From contig NC_057923.1 in NCBI RefSeq assembly GCF_018873765.1, forward strand, positions 186,001 to 250,000: DNA of 64,000 nucleotides. The letters are read 5' to 3'. The position numbers were made by a program, and so were the translations under genes. Source of the DNA: Telopea speciosissima (lineage: Eukaryota > Streptophyta > Magnoliopsida > Proteales > Proteaceae). The notes beneath the pieces are model-generated. The model saw nothing but the letters and a program-made list of their open reading frames with translations, searched no databases and was not told where the DNA came from. Positions within the stretch are counted from its first letter, which is position 1; every line of letters starts with the position of its first letter. Below, piece by piece: positions 1-10,846 of the stretch.

Positions 1-653
1 TTCCAAAATTTCAATGTAGACCGATCGGCTCAGATTTGGGAGGTCGGCTTCGGCTAGCCATAAGAGGGAGTCAGCCACTACATTCTCTTGTCTCGGTACT
101 CGGACCATCTCAAAGTGTTCGAGCTTAGAGATCAGTGCTCGGGCTCGGCTCAGGTATGTTATCATTCTTTCATCCTTGGCTTCGTACTCACCATTAACTT
201 GGTTGACCCAAGTTACGAGTCACTCCGAACTTTCAGTCGGTTGACCCCTATGGCTTTGCTAACTCGGAGTCCGGCTAGGAGGGCTTCATACTCGGCCTCG
301 TTGTTGGAGACTCGAAACTTGAATCTCAAGGCGTATTGTATGCAAAAACCCTCGGGGTTGACTAAGATCAGCCCAGCTCCACACCTGTCGGAATTGCTCG
401 AGCCGTCAACGTTCATGACCCATGACTGTTCGGCCTCGAGCTCAGCTTCAGTGTCTCCCATTGATTCGTCATCCCGCACCTCGGGGTCGGGTATAGTGCA
501 TTCCACGATGAAATCTGGCAGCGTTTGTCCCTTTATCGCCGTCCTCGGGCGGTAACTTACATTGTATTCGCTCAGCTCCACTACCCACACGATCAACCGA
601 CCCGACACATCCGGCTTGTGTAGTATCTTCTTGAGGGGTTGATCGGTTAACAC
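1..653 (-). pseudogene. second RNase H domain (aRNH) of Tat element A
   Basis: The open stretch at 213-653 starts with the tail of the first RNase H. It then shows MNVDGSSNSDRCGAGLIL and SNNEAEYEALLAGL, the archaeal-type RNase H motifs that mark Tat-group elements. After a frame break near 212 the other half continues to the window edge (QLVVNQVNGEYEAKDERM, then ENVVADSLLWLA), including the expected Asp/Asn-Asp residues. This second domain is the main reason for assigning Tat rather than Athila or a chromovirus. Confidence 0.8.
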
Positions 654-668
654 CGTGATCGGAGGAGC

Positions 669-1697
669 TTAAAAATATGGCCTCAGCTTCCTTGCGGCCG
701 TGACAAGGGCAAATGCTACCTTCTCAAACTTGGAGTATCTTGTCTCAGCATCAACGAGAACATGGCTAATGTAGTATATAGGCCATTGTGCCCGGCCCTC
801 CTCCTTGATCAATACCGTGCTGACCGCGACCAGGGTCGCGGCGAGGTAAATTTGGAGTTCTTCTTTAGGCTCAGGTCGGGAGAGGAGAGGTGGATTCTCC
901 AAGTACTTCTTCAAGTCTTCAAAAGCTTGCTGGCATTCTTTGGTCCATTTGAAATCCTTCGGGCTTCGAATGTTCTTCAAAGTATTGAAGAATGGGAGAC
1001 ATTTGTCACCCAATCTCGACATGAACCGTGCTTGCGCCGCGACTCTTTCATTCAGCCTTTGTACCTCTCGGATTGTCCTTGGAGGGCTCATCTCTTGAAT
1101 TACCTTGATTTTTGCAGGATTGGCCTCGATACCTTGTATGGAGACCATAAAGCCAAGGAATTTTCCCGAGGTTACGCTGAAAGCGCACTTGGCGAGGTTC
1201 AGCTTCATTTGGTTCTTCCTTAGCACACTGAAGGCCTCTTCTAGGTCAGCCAAGTGATGTTCGGCCTTCAAGCTCTTCACTAACATGTCGTCCACGTAGA
1301 CTTCCATGTTCCTGCCGATTTGCTCACGGAATATGTGGTTTACCAACCGCTGGTACTTCGCTCCGGCGTTCTTTAATCTGAACGGCATAACTTTGTAGCA
1401 AATATTTTCTTGGTCAGTTCGGAATGCCGTGTAGGACTCATCCTCTTCGTGCATTAGGATTTGGTTGTAATCGGAGTATGCATCCATAAAGCTCAGCATC
1501 TCGTGCCCCACGATAGCGTCGATCAACAGGTCGATCCAAGGCAGAGGGTACTCATCCTTCAGGCACGCCTTATTCAGGTCGGTATAATCGACGCACATCC
1601 TCCATTTTCCATTTGGCTTGGGAACCATGACGACGTTCGCCAACCACGTCGGGAACTTTTCTTCTAGGATGAACCCTGATCGTCGGAGTTTCTCCAC
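669..1697 (-). pseudogene. pol: reverse transcriptase / RNase H of Tat element A
   Basis: A 342-residue open stretch of the polyprotein. It holds reverse transcriptase motifs in order: PKPNGKWRMCVDY (residues 27-38), FMDAYSDYNQI (70-80), MPFRLKN (104-110) and the catalytic YVDD (134-137). From about residue 265 it runs into the connection/RNase H region (LQIYLAATLVAVSTVLIKEE). The frame is open on both sides only as far as nearby breaks, so it is part of a broken pol rather than a separate gene. Several motif residues deviate from the usual family pattern, consistent with relaxed constraint. Confidence 0.85.
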
Positions 1698-1828
1698 CTC
1701 CTCCTTGATCGCGGCTTGTCAATTGAGGGCGTAGTTCCTTCTCTTCTGCTGGACCAGCTTTCGGCTCGATCTACATGGAGTCGGTGCTTAGCTAGGTGCC
1801 TCGATATGCCGGGCATGTCGACAGCCGA

Positions 1829-2479
1829 CTAGGCAAATACATCGGCATTCATCTTCAAGAAGTTTCTGAGCGGATCCCTTTGTTCCTTACTCAATAGCGA
1901 TCCGAGCTGTACCGTCTTCGTTGGATCTTCATCACTAAGGGAGAAGGGGATGAGGTCTTCCACAGGCCTTCCACGCCTTTTGGTGAGCTCATCCCGCTGG
2001 TCTTCAGGGAGCTGCTCAACACACATAGCCATTCCTCGGACATTTCCTTTGTTTTGCTTGACGAAGGTGGCGTAGCACTCTCAGGCTTTCTTTTGATCGC
2101 CTCGAATTTCTTCGATGCCATTTTCCATGGGGAACTTCATCTTCAAATGCATTGGCGAGATGATGGCTTGGAGGGCGGTCAGTGATGGGCGACCGAGTAT
2201 GGCGTTGAAAGCCACCACCGACCATACCACCATGAATTTAACTTGGATCGTCGCTTAACATGGAGCTTGTCCAAATGTAACCAGTAGGTCAATTGATCCC
2301 TTGATTGTGGTAGCGGCCCCTGAGAATCCATGGAGGGAGGTTCCTTCCGGCTTGAGTACGTCGTCATCGAAGCCAGACTGTCGATACACGTCAAGTGACA
2401 TAAGATCCACGGACGCCCCCATATCGACCAATACCCGGTGAACGGGTTTCCTCGCTATTTCTACCTACACCACTAAAGC
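1829..2479 (-). pseudogene. aspartic protease remnant of Tat element A
   Basis: Between gag and reverse transcriptase the minus strand carries a protease-like segment split over frames. One frame reads VHRVLVDMGASVDLMSLDVY, where DMGAS occupies the position of the D-T/S-G active-site loop. A later piece (1829-2032) holds the linker before the reverse transcriptase. Frame breaks show it is dead. The call depends on position and the D-x-G-A-S motif. Confidence 0.6.
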
Positions 2480-4731
2480 ATCATCATGAGGCAAACTTAT
2501 ACCTTCAAGGTCAGCCTCGGAGAAGGAGATCGTTGCCTCGGACTTTGGCTTTTTGCTCGACATCTCCGCAACTCCCACGAACCGCGCATTCGCCTTGGTC
2601 TTCCGGGTGGATTCCTATTCGGGTCCTCCCAGGATGGTGTGTATGGGAGCTCCTTTGTCATTGCTCGGCCCGGATCCGTCATCTTTCTTCTCGGCTCGGG
2701 CCTTCTCCTCATCACGCTCGGCCCGTCTACCCTCGGACCTCGGGTAGGCCCTCTTTTGATCGCGGTCTTCGGGCCGTCGACTTCCACGTTCTTCCCGATT
2801 CCCCTTGATGTACCACTTCAAGTGCCCTGCTTTGATCAGTTCTTCAATTTCTCGTTTCAGCTGATAGCACTCTTCGGTGTTGTGGCCGACATCCTTGTGG
2901 AATAGGCAGTACTTGTTGGGATTCCAGGATGACCGTGCTTGCATCGGCCGAGGTCGATGGATGTACCCATCGTCTTGAATTTGCATCAAGATCTCCTTTA
3001 GCGACGTGTTCAAGGGGGTGTACTCGGGAGTCTGAGCTCGGTCTGACCTCTCGGCTTGGTGATCAGTCTTAGTCCGCTTCTTGTCCTTCCAGTCATCAGT
3101 TGCTGACCTTTTCTTCTCCGCCTTGCTCTCACTCATCATCCATGCTTGGAGCACCTCGGCCATGTTTGCGAACTCATTGCACCTTTCCAAGAGCTCGGCC
3201 ATATTTTTGGTCGGCTTTTGGGCCAAGTCCTTAATCAGGTCCATATCGGTGAGTCCGTTGCTCATTGTCGTATGGGCCGTGGCCTCGTCCAAATCCTTGA
3301 TATCCAAGGATTCCTTGTTGAAGCGGGAGACGAATGCTCGGATCGACTCATCAGGCCTTTGCTTCACGCTGAGGAGGTTGACTGTTATCTTCTTGTGTTT
3401 CATACTACTCTGGAAACGCGTGACAAAGGCTCGGCAGAGCTAGGCAAAGCTTTTAATGGAGTTTGGCGGCAGCCACGAGAACCACGAGGTTGCTGCGCAA
3501 GGAGGGAAGGCTCGGCAGGAGACAATTTTGGTCCCTCCGTCCATGGTCATCATCGCGTTGAAGTAATTGATGTAATCCATCGAGTTAGTGGTCCCGTCAT
3601 ATCGATCGAAGGGAGGCAGCTTGAACCCGGCCGGCAATGGGGTGGTCATGATCTCGGGAGGATAAGGGTGTCGCCCGACAAGGGAGTAGGCGTCCGGGGT
3701 CGCTTGTTTCTTCAATCCCTCAACCTACTCGGCCAACTCTTGTAGCCTCCTTTCCACTTCGGTTTCAGGTGCTTGGCTGTTCGGCTCGTCAGCTCGGTTC
3801 TGATTTTCCTGCTCATCCGTCCAAGGTCGGCCATTCTGTACTTCATCCCGAGATCGGCTCGTGCATCCGTCCAATTGGGGTCGACCGTTATGCTCGGCTC
3901 GGTCAGCCTCACTCCTCCTGGCTCTCCTCTCCCCTTGGACATTGGACCCGCCGGGGCTCCTTTGGTCTTCTTCTCGGTGAGGCGGGCTTCGACGCCGAGG
4001 GCTGTGGCGGGATCTCTCTCCATCCCTTATGGCATGCCTCCCATTGGGCTCCTCTCGATGTTCTCGGCGTCCCCTCAGCTACCCATCTTCCCTGAGTCAG
4101 TCAAAAAATACGGATCTTCTAGCGACCGAAGCCGCCGGCTAGATCTCTCGCCCTACCCTCGGGCTCCGACGATGCTCCAGTTCATCCCACCGAGCACAAC
4201 TATTGGAACGCGGGGGTGGAGTTTTCTGACCAGGTGGATGAGACGACACTGCTCGGCTCGGCTCGGCTATGCGGTGGCCAAGGTTTTGCCGCGGGTTTCC
4301 TTCGACGTGTGCTAGTGCCAAAGGGGGTGTAGCCGGGAGCTGGCCCAACAACCCTGCCTGGGCCATCTGACCCATGAAAGTACGCAGCATCTCATTAGTG
4401 TGGAGCACTTACATTTGAAGGTCCATAACTTGCCGATTATTCGTCGGGGCCTCCGGGTCCAAATTTTCCAGTATGGGCGATGGCGGCGGCAAGTTCAACC
4501 CGAGCGGGTTCAGCTCGGCCCGTGGTCAACCCTCTGCTGTCATATCCAACACGCTTCCTCCATTGCCTCAGTCTACCGGGGGAGCCGGGTTGACAGTGAC
4601 TCCCGGGTTACGCTAAGCTCCTCCTCCTCGCAGGGGTCTTCCAATCAATCCTTATCGCGATGTTTTAGGAGGTGACGAGTACCTCTCCTGTCTATCAGGC
4701 AGCGGCTCATCCCTGCGGGAGGCAGAGCCAT
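2480..4731 (-). pseudogene. gag: gag of Tat element A (frameshifted)
   Basis: The capsid/nucleocapsid polyprotein is spread over several minus-strand frames (about 4139-4408, 3712-4023, 3440-3715 and 2615-3403). The piece at 3440-3715 has FKLPPFDRYDGT, typical of the start of the retrotransposon gag core. The 262-residue piece at 2615-3403 continues the core and carries a CCHC-like knuckle, C-L-F-H-x6-H-x4-C, near residue 165, followed by a highly charged Arg/Glu/Lys tail. The likely start is the ATG at 4731, about 80 bp after the primer site. Several shifts and stops make it non-functional. Confidence 0.75.
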
Positions 4732-4809
4732 GTTGCCCTGATCTTGTTTGCACAACCATCATTTTTGTTCTTGCAATTGGTAGAAACGACGCTGACTAGC
4801 TGATGTCCT

Positions 4810-4826
4810 TCCCACAGACGGCGCCA
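4810..4826 (-). other. primer binding site of Tat element A
   Basis: The minus strand reads TGGCGCCGTCTGTGGGA a few bases inside the LTR end, a form seen in plant Tat-type elements. Element B has nearly the same motif at 25644-25661. The priming tRNA was not determined. Confidence 0.7.
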
Positions 4827-4830
4827 AATC

Positions 4831-5702
4831 TATTGCGGATGAAAACCTCCTATGCCCGGTTCACCCGCAGATGAGCCTACAAAAACTGAGTGAGCGCAAG
4901 AGAGCCGGTGTGGCTCCGGCCTAAGACTCTCCGACGCTTAAGTCAGGTCTCCAGTGCAACAGCCTAACAGCTTAGTAAAAAGTGAGATGAGCGTTTGAGC
5001 TCCTTACCTGAGTATTTATAGATGAGATGAGGCGGTTGGTGGAGTCCTTGTATGGTAAGAGTCCTCTATTGGTAGGGCTCTTCCACGCGGAGCGGAGTGG
5101 AGAGTTATTTTCGGAGTCGGACTCCTAAAGAGGTAAGAGTCCTTGTGAGAGTGTGACTTGATGCTATTGCGGGACCGTGACCTAATTCGCATCCCATGAT
5201 TGTTAGGGCATGCTGATGTGGTTCCGTGATTCCATGGGAGTTGGTGTTATTGCTTCTGGTGAGGCCTTGGCCTCAGACAGCCATGTCCTCAGGGCTCGGC
5301 CTCGTGCTCGGCATATGTGGTGTGGGAGTTGCTCCCAGCCGTGCGTGTGAGCTCGGCTGAGCCCAGGCGCTCTGTCTATGGCTGATTTGTGCGGGCTCGG
5401 CTCAGGGCTCGACAGGCCTGACGCTCGGCCACGGAGCCCGGCTAGGTTAAAGACGGGGGAGATCACCCTCTTTGTTGGTGTCCAGCTTAGCGCCGCACAC
5501 CGGGTGCTCGGCCCGATTCTCGGAGGGCTAAATGCTCGATCGAGGTGCTTGGCCAAACGGGGGACTGAGGTGGCGCCCTGTCCTTGGGTGACCGGTTTGA
5601 TGAGGCACTAAACAGGTCGGCTCGGTCCTCGGGTTCGGTCCCGATACATCCACGTGGCGCCCCATGGTTGGACGGGGATTCTATGACTCATCAGTGCCTA
5701 CA
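4831..5702 (-). repeat. 5' LTR of Tat element A
   Basis: Read on the minus strand, this ~872-bp stretch begins TGTAGGCACTGATGAG and ends CCGCAATA directly before the primer binding site, so the final CA has decayed to TA. A TATA box sits inside it. The other LTR is not in the window, so the outer boundary rests on the TG start and on the change from GC-rich to AT-rich DNA. Confidence 0.75.
5013..5021 (-). promoter_or_regulatory. TATA box in LTR of Tat element A
   Basis: The minus strand reads CTATAAATA within the LTR, about 180 bp before the LTR/primer-site junction. This is the expected place for the RNA polymerase II core promoter driving the element leftwards. Confidence 0.55.
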
Positions 5703-5880
5703 CCATTGTATAAGTCACTAAAGAAAAAAATTAGCATGCACCTTCTATATAGATCATAAATATATATATATATGTCTGCACCTTCTGTACAGGTAATCGA
5801 AAATACAATGGTGTTTGCACCTTCTATAGAGGTCACAAAATTAAATGATGCCTACACCTTCTATACAGGTCATCGAACTG
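5701..5880. repeat. ~39-bp minisatellite next to the Tat LTR
   Basis: The core CACCTTCTATA-AGGTCAT recurs with starts at about 5701, 5739, 5779, 5818 and 5855 (spacings 38, 40, 39, 37), strongly diverged. The first copy is cut by the LTR edge, so element A appears to have landed inside or at the edge of this array. An (AT)n run lies at 5760-5773. Confidence 0.65.
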
Positions 5881-7817
5881 AAGGGAAACATGTATGCACA
5901 TATAAAATTCACAAGAATATCACAAATCGGTGCTTTGGGCAAACCCAATCAAAATACAACAAATGCCTGTGGTCGATGTACCGGATTGACTGGTCCGATC
6001 GTCTATAGGCTCGAAGACAACAATTTTTCTAGATTTAAATGCAATTCGTGCTTAGTTTTGGAAAATTAATCACTGAGGTTTGTAAACATGTTTGAAAATA
6101 GAAGTTTTAGAAAATAAAAAAGGAGAGTTTTTATAATAAAAATAACAATATGGAGTTGTGCAATTCCACTCACAAGTTTGTTGAAAATTTCAATTCTTAA
6201 AGATGCTTTGAAGGTGCTCTAATGGAGGATGATGAACACACTAGAATTGCAGGTCCAGCAATGGAGGTAAGTCAACTCTGAACTCTTTCTCCCAATCTCT
6301 CTCTCTTCCTCTCACAGTTTTTGCCAACACATGGAGGTTGTCCATGTTTTTCCTAGTTCTTGGAATCTCTCAAACAAAAAGCAAGATAACTCAGATTTAA
6401 TCTCTCCTTTTTAATTTTCTGATTCATAGATGAAATATAAGAATTAAAACTTTCCTTTTTATTTATTTTCTTTATTAAAAACCTTGTTGTCCAAGAAATC
6501 CTAGTTCCAATCCACGCAACAATAGAAGGAGTCCATGAGTGACTCAATTTATGATCGTTATCTAACACCAGCAATAAGACCTTTTATTTGAAATCTAATT
6601 TGATAACCCAGGTAATGTGCTGACCAAAACCTTCTTTGATGTACCAAAACCCGAGACTTCTTTGAGAGATTTAAACGGCCAAGAGCCCCCGTAGAAATGT
6701 AACTCCTTGTTTGTTGATTTCATCTCCAAGATTTGTATTGCCCAGTCATCATCTATATACTGATTTCCACGCACTAGCAAGCTTCCCAAACAATGAGTTT
6801 CATTCAGTTACCTTGCTGACCATAAATCAAAAATCAATGGACTGAGATCATTGTTGGATATGTGTGTCCATCAAACCTGGTTCAATTTGGTTCAATCCTT
6901 ACATTAATGACTCTCCCCTTGGGTTGTTGAAGCTTCATTAATGGTCATACCTTCCCAACCCAAAATCCAAAAATGAAATAATAGAGGGAGAGAGGAAAGG
7001 AAGTGGGGGAAAGGAATACTCACCAAGGGTGGAGTGAGTTGAGCTTCGCTCCTCCTCTTCTCTTTCTCTCCTTTTTCTCTTCTTCCTCTTCTTATCTTCT
7101 TCTTCTTCTCTTCTTTCTCTCCTAATCGATTAGGGCTCTCAAGAATAAGAAATGCCCAAATGCTAAGAAGGAACCTTATTTAAGGTCTTAAAGGTATTAG
7201 GGTCTATTTGGTTAGGTATTAAGCACTTAGGTCCCAAATTAGATTATTTGATCAATTAACTCATTTAAGTCCACAATCCAAACACTATTGAAAGTAAAAT
7301 GACTCTAATATCCTTAATCCAATTCAATGTCAAGTAGGGTAGGTCCCACTTAGTTTAGATAGCGTACACGTATACACTTTGGTTCACAAGCCCTATTATT
7401 TTTATGCATCGATTATTGTTGATTACAATGTGTAGTCTAATCAAGAAATTTAAAGCTCAATGCTCACCTAGTCGAAGTCTTCCTTCGGAACTCCTAAGAA
7501 CTTCCTTATCTCAATGCATGCTTGGCAAAGACACCAAGTGTCGATGTTACAAGACACTGGATTCTTTCTTTGGTACTCTTCACTTCTGGGACTAGTGCTT
7601 GGAGAGAAGTCAGTGAATTTACCGTCAATGAATCTTCCCCACTTTTGACTGAAGGATCTCTCTTCGACAAACTTACCTATTCTTGAGTTGATGATCTTAT
7701 GTGTCGGCTTAGTCGTCAGCTTAAATAGCTCGCTGGCATAGGGAGCTTCCAAAATACACTACAATACACATAAATTCAAATTAATACGGATTTGGGCATG
7801 GGTGTAACACACACACA

Positions 7818-7856
<39 letters not shown>

Positions 7857-8822
7857 AATTGACTTGATTTAGGATTCTTTCCTAGTGCGCTTCAAACAAG
7901 GGAAGAAGCAGAATCTAAAGGGAATGTAAAATAATTAATCTATTTTATTTTATTGGATAGTTAAAATTACACCAAATCCATTAAATAAAATAAATATATT
8001 ATTTAATTAGTGCTCAAAATACCCTTACATAATAACATCCTATTATATACCAACCCTCCACTAATTAACATCGTCATTATGGCATCTAAGATATGTATTT
8101 AAATACTGCCAAACTCCATTCCATAGTACATGTCCATGTCAGAGTGTTTGTGTACGTGATCGAATCGGCAAAATCTATTAAACACTTTAATTGAAACATA
8201 CCTATAAGTATCATTTTATGTGAAAATATATGTTTGCAAACCATTTTTAAAAACGTTATTGGATTCAGGTTCTGATCCAACCATTCACAAACAATCTCTC
8301 TCTTGATGTTCCCCAATAAGACAATGGAGACCATGTTAAGTGACTCTTTCAGTCACAAAATGGCCACACGTTCCAAACACATCGGGTTCAGTTCATAGAA
8401 TCTTAGTCATTGATGAACCAGAGTACGTGTTCACATTTTGCAATGACAAAAACCTCTCAGGTTCTGAGTTTCGGTGATACATGTTTATCCCAAACCTACA
8501 TCTAGTAGTAACGCATGTGGGAATCAACACAAAAAAGTTTCTTTGCCAATACACATACATATGTTTACTCGTATTCGCACCTTGATATCAACATGTATAG
8601 GCGTACCCAATGCAACGACCATATGATAAGGGTGCCCAGCCTAACCTGAGTTGTGACTATCATTTGAAGTATAAACTTTAGGACACAAAATGCTCAAAAA
8701 AGTTTATATCACATGTAATAAAATTAAACTAAAACAAATAAATGATTCAATTTAAAATAAACTGGGTTTTATGGACACATAAATCCAACGTCCACTTCTA
8801 AAAACGCAGCGTGTAGCAAATC
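5881..8822. other. AT-rich intergenic DNA, no supported gene
   Basis: No intact gene is recognised here. A CT-rich stretch near 7035-7125 and a GGGTGTAACA-like end near 7799-7808 suggest an eroded LTR covering about 6850-7808, but no boundaries or target duplication could be fixed. A 94-residue minus-strand ORF (7468-7752) and a 64-residue one (6595-6789) have protein-like composition but match no family I recognise. Confidence 0.4.
7806..7854. repeat. compound (AC)n(TC)n microsatellite
   Basis: An AC run of about seven units passes directly into a TC run of about 17 units. Confidence 0.95.
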
Positions 8823-8882
8823 ATGTTTAAAACCCATCATATATTATGTTTAAAACCCATCATATATTATGTTTAAAAATGC
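8823..8882. repeat. 23-bp tandem duplication
   Basis: ATGTTTAAAACCCATCATAT plus ATT is repeated twice perfectly, followed by the start of a third copy that diverges after ATGTTTAAAA. Confidence 0.9.
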
Positions 8883-8898
8883 ATGTAATATATATATA

Positions 8899-9240
8899 TT
8901 TTTTTTTTGGGATTAAACAAGGTAAACCAGAAGCAAAATGCATTAAATTGTTACAGCCTTTCTTCCCCGCAGTTTGGATTGTCAGATTCCAATAAGCTGG
9001 AAATCACCGTATAACATATTAAAGATATTGAAGTTTCTTCTTCTTGCTTAAGAATAATAACCTCCATCTTTGCTTTTAGCTTCAACCGCCAAGAATTGCG
9101 ACTTAAAATAAAAAAAAAATTTTTGAGAGCTCTACCTAATGTTATACGAATCGAAAAGGACGAGATGTGGAATTTCTTGTTTGTGAAGGAATCAAGTCTG
9201 CCAGCCGGACTGTTCTTCCATTACCATTTCTAATGCACAA
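8899..9240 (-). mobile_element. probable LINE 3' end with A-tail
   Basis: Read on the minus strand, this segment ends with an A-run (T-run at 8899-8908 on the plus strand) after a 3' UTR-like stretch. Upstream of that it translates piecewise into residues resembling the middle of the C-terminal RNase H (RVT_3 type) of plant LINEs, for example SSLLESDNPNCGEERL. Frames are broken, and no target duplication was found. It could equally be another retroposed sequence. Confidence 0.35.
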
Positions 9241-9405
9241 ACTAACTAATTTGTGGTCGTTTGGGTTTTTAGAATCCAAACAAACTGTATAATTTAGTCT
9301 TGATGGATTGGTATGGATTAGTGTAATATGCTTGTTGACTTTTAGTTGAGGGATTCATAAACGCAATAAATCCCCCAATATATTTTTAATTTATTTATTT
9401 TATTT

Positions 9406-9693
9406 GGAAAAATTTACACATATCACCCCTGAGGTTTGACGAAAGGATATTTTCACCCCCAGTTTTAGAAAATTCTGTGTACCCTTTCTGAGGTTTGCAA
9501 ACAATAACAAATAAGCCCATTCCGTCAGTTCATGATTAATACTGTTAAAAATTAGATTTGAATTGACGAAATTGCCCTTACAAGAAAAAAAAAAACAAAA
9601 AAAAAACACCAGCAGCTCATCTTCCCCAATCGATTTTGGGGAAGATGAGTTGTAAGTTTCAAAACCCTTTCAATCCTTAAAGAATTTAGGATA
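9406..9693. repeat. left terminal inverted repeat
   Basis: This pairs with the reverse complement of 16144-16412, with small indels. Within it, 9616-9649 is a near-perfect palindrome (CTCATCTTCCCCAATCG and its complement). Confidence 0.85.
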
Positions 9694-10450
9694 CTACCTG
9701 CAATCCCTGTGTTTACATCTTCCTGTGATCAATTCCATCTTCTCCTCTCTCGTTTTTCTATCTGGTTATCATTTTCTCCAACTTTATCTCTGGAAGATCG
9801 ATCGAAAGAAGGAATTGAAAAGAACAATGAGAGGAGTTCAATGTTGAAATGGTTTCGTTCTCCTGCGACCCTGTCTCAACTGATCAGGAGTCTTTTTTTC
9901 CCTTTGGAATTAATTTCTGGTAGTTGTAGATTTCAGCAAAGATTGGTTGAGGCGCAAAAATATACGTTATATCAACTCTTTGATGTTCAAGAATTTCCAT
10001 TTTGTTTTTCTTCAGAAAATCAGAATTCAGAGGTTTGTAATGTGGGACAAAGTTCAATTTTATGCATGTTTGTATCTTTTAACTTCTAAAGAAGTAGTTT
10101 TCTTGATTGGTTTTCGGTTTTACAGAAACATTTTTGGGAGATTAGTGGGCTTTGGAAGAAGAATTCGAAGTTTTTCTTTGGGAGAAACGATTACCCTTTT
10201 TAAGATTATCAGAATCTTCGGCTTGGAAGATCGGAATCTGAAACCGTAGTCGACCTGCTGAAGTCGCAAATGTTGCGGTTCTAGTGGCGGATTTTGGATC
10301 CTGATCTCAATTATAATGAATCGGTAGAGTAATAGAAGAGGTTATGCAAATGATGTTCTTGTAATGGTGAATCTGAATAGAAGTTTAAAATCGTTCTCTG
10401 GTAGAGAAATTGTTTGTGCAAGACAGTAGACTCTTGAATTTGAGGTGGAG

Positions 10451-10846
10451 TGTTAAGTATTCAAACAGAGAAAACAGGGAAAGTGAAGAAATTCTGAATT
10501 CGAGTTTCAGAGGACTCCAAAAAGAAAAAGTATTTCATTGATTATATTTTTCCCCCTTCTCTACAAACGTAAACCTTTTTATAACTCTCCAATCAACCTC
10601 TAACTAACTCTAAACAGCTTGCCTTCCACTTGTCACTTATTCCTAACAACCACAACTAACAACTAACACATATGGTAATCTTTAGTCCACGTGGGCATCT
10701 TCTTGATTCTAGCTGTCCTCCTCTCCTGTGGCTTCTCCTCCCTTGTTGACTCATCAGCATCAATCTCAATAGCAGATATGGCTTTCTTGGTGTTGTGTAA
10801 AACTGTCTCTTGATCCAGCAGTATAGGGGCTGCATAATTCGTATCA
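10451..10846 (-). repeat. 3' LTR of the Reina element
   Basis: 396 bp. On the plus strand it runs from TGTTAAGTATTC to ATTCGTATCA, and on the minus strand it begins TGATACGAATTATG. The pol reading frame continues into it and stops at 10663, so the LTR encodes the polyprotein C-terminus. Confidence 0.95.

Larger units (their letters stand above)
1..5702 (-). mobile_element. Tat-lineage Ty3/gypsy retrotransposon A, decayed, truncated by window edge
   Basis: This is an LTR retrotransposon read on the minus strand. From right to left it shows a 5' LTR (4831-5702), a primer binding site, gag, protease, reverse transcriptase/RNase H and a second RNase H-like domain. The integrase and 3' LTR lie outside the window. 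Two RNase H-type domains after the reverse transcriptase are characteristic of the Tat group (Tat, Ogre, Retand). The coding region is broken into several frames, so the copy is defective. GC content is clearly higher than in the flanking AT-rich DNA. Lineage is inferred from motifs and domain order. Confidence 0.88.

Noticed and set aside
7468..7752. 94-residue ORF as a host gene exon
   Set aside because: No recognisable domain, no flanking exons, and it lies in a likely eroded LTR region.
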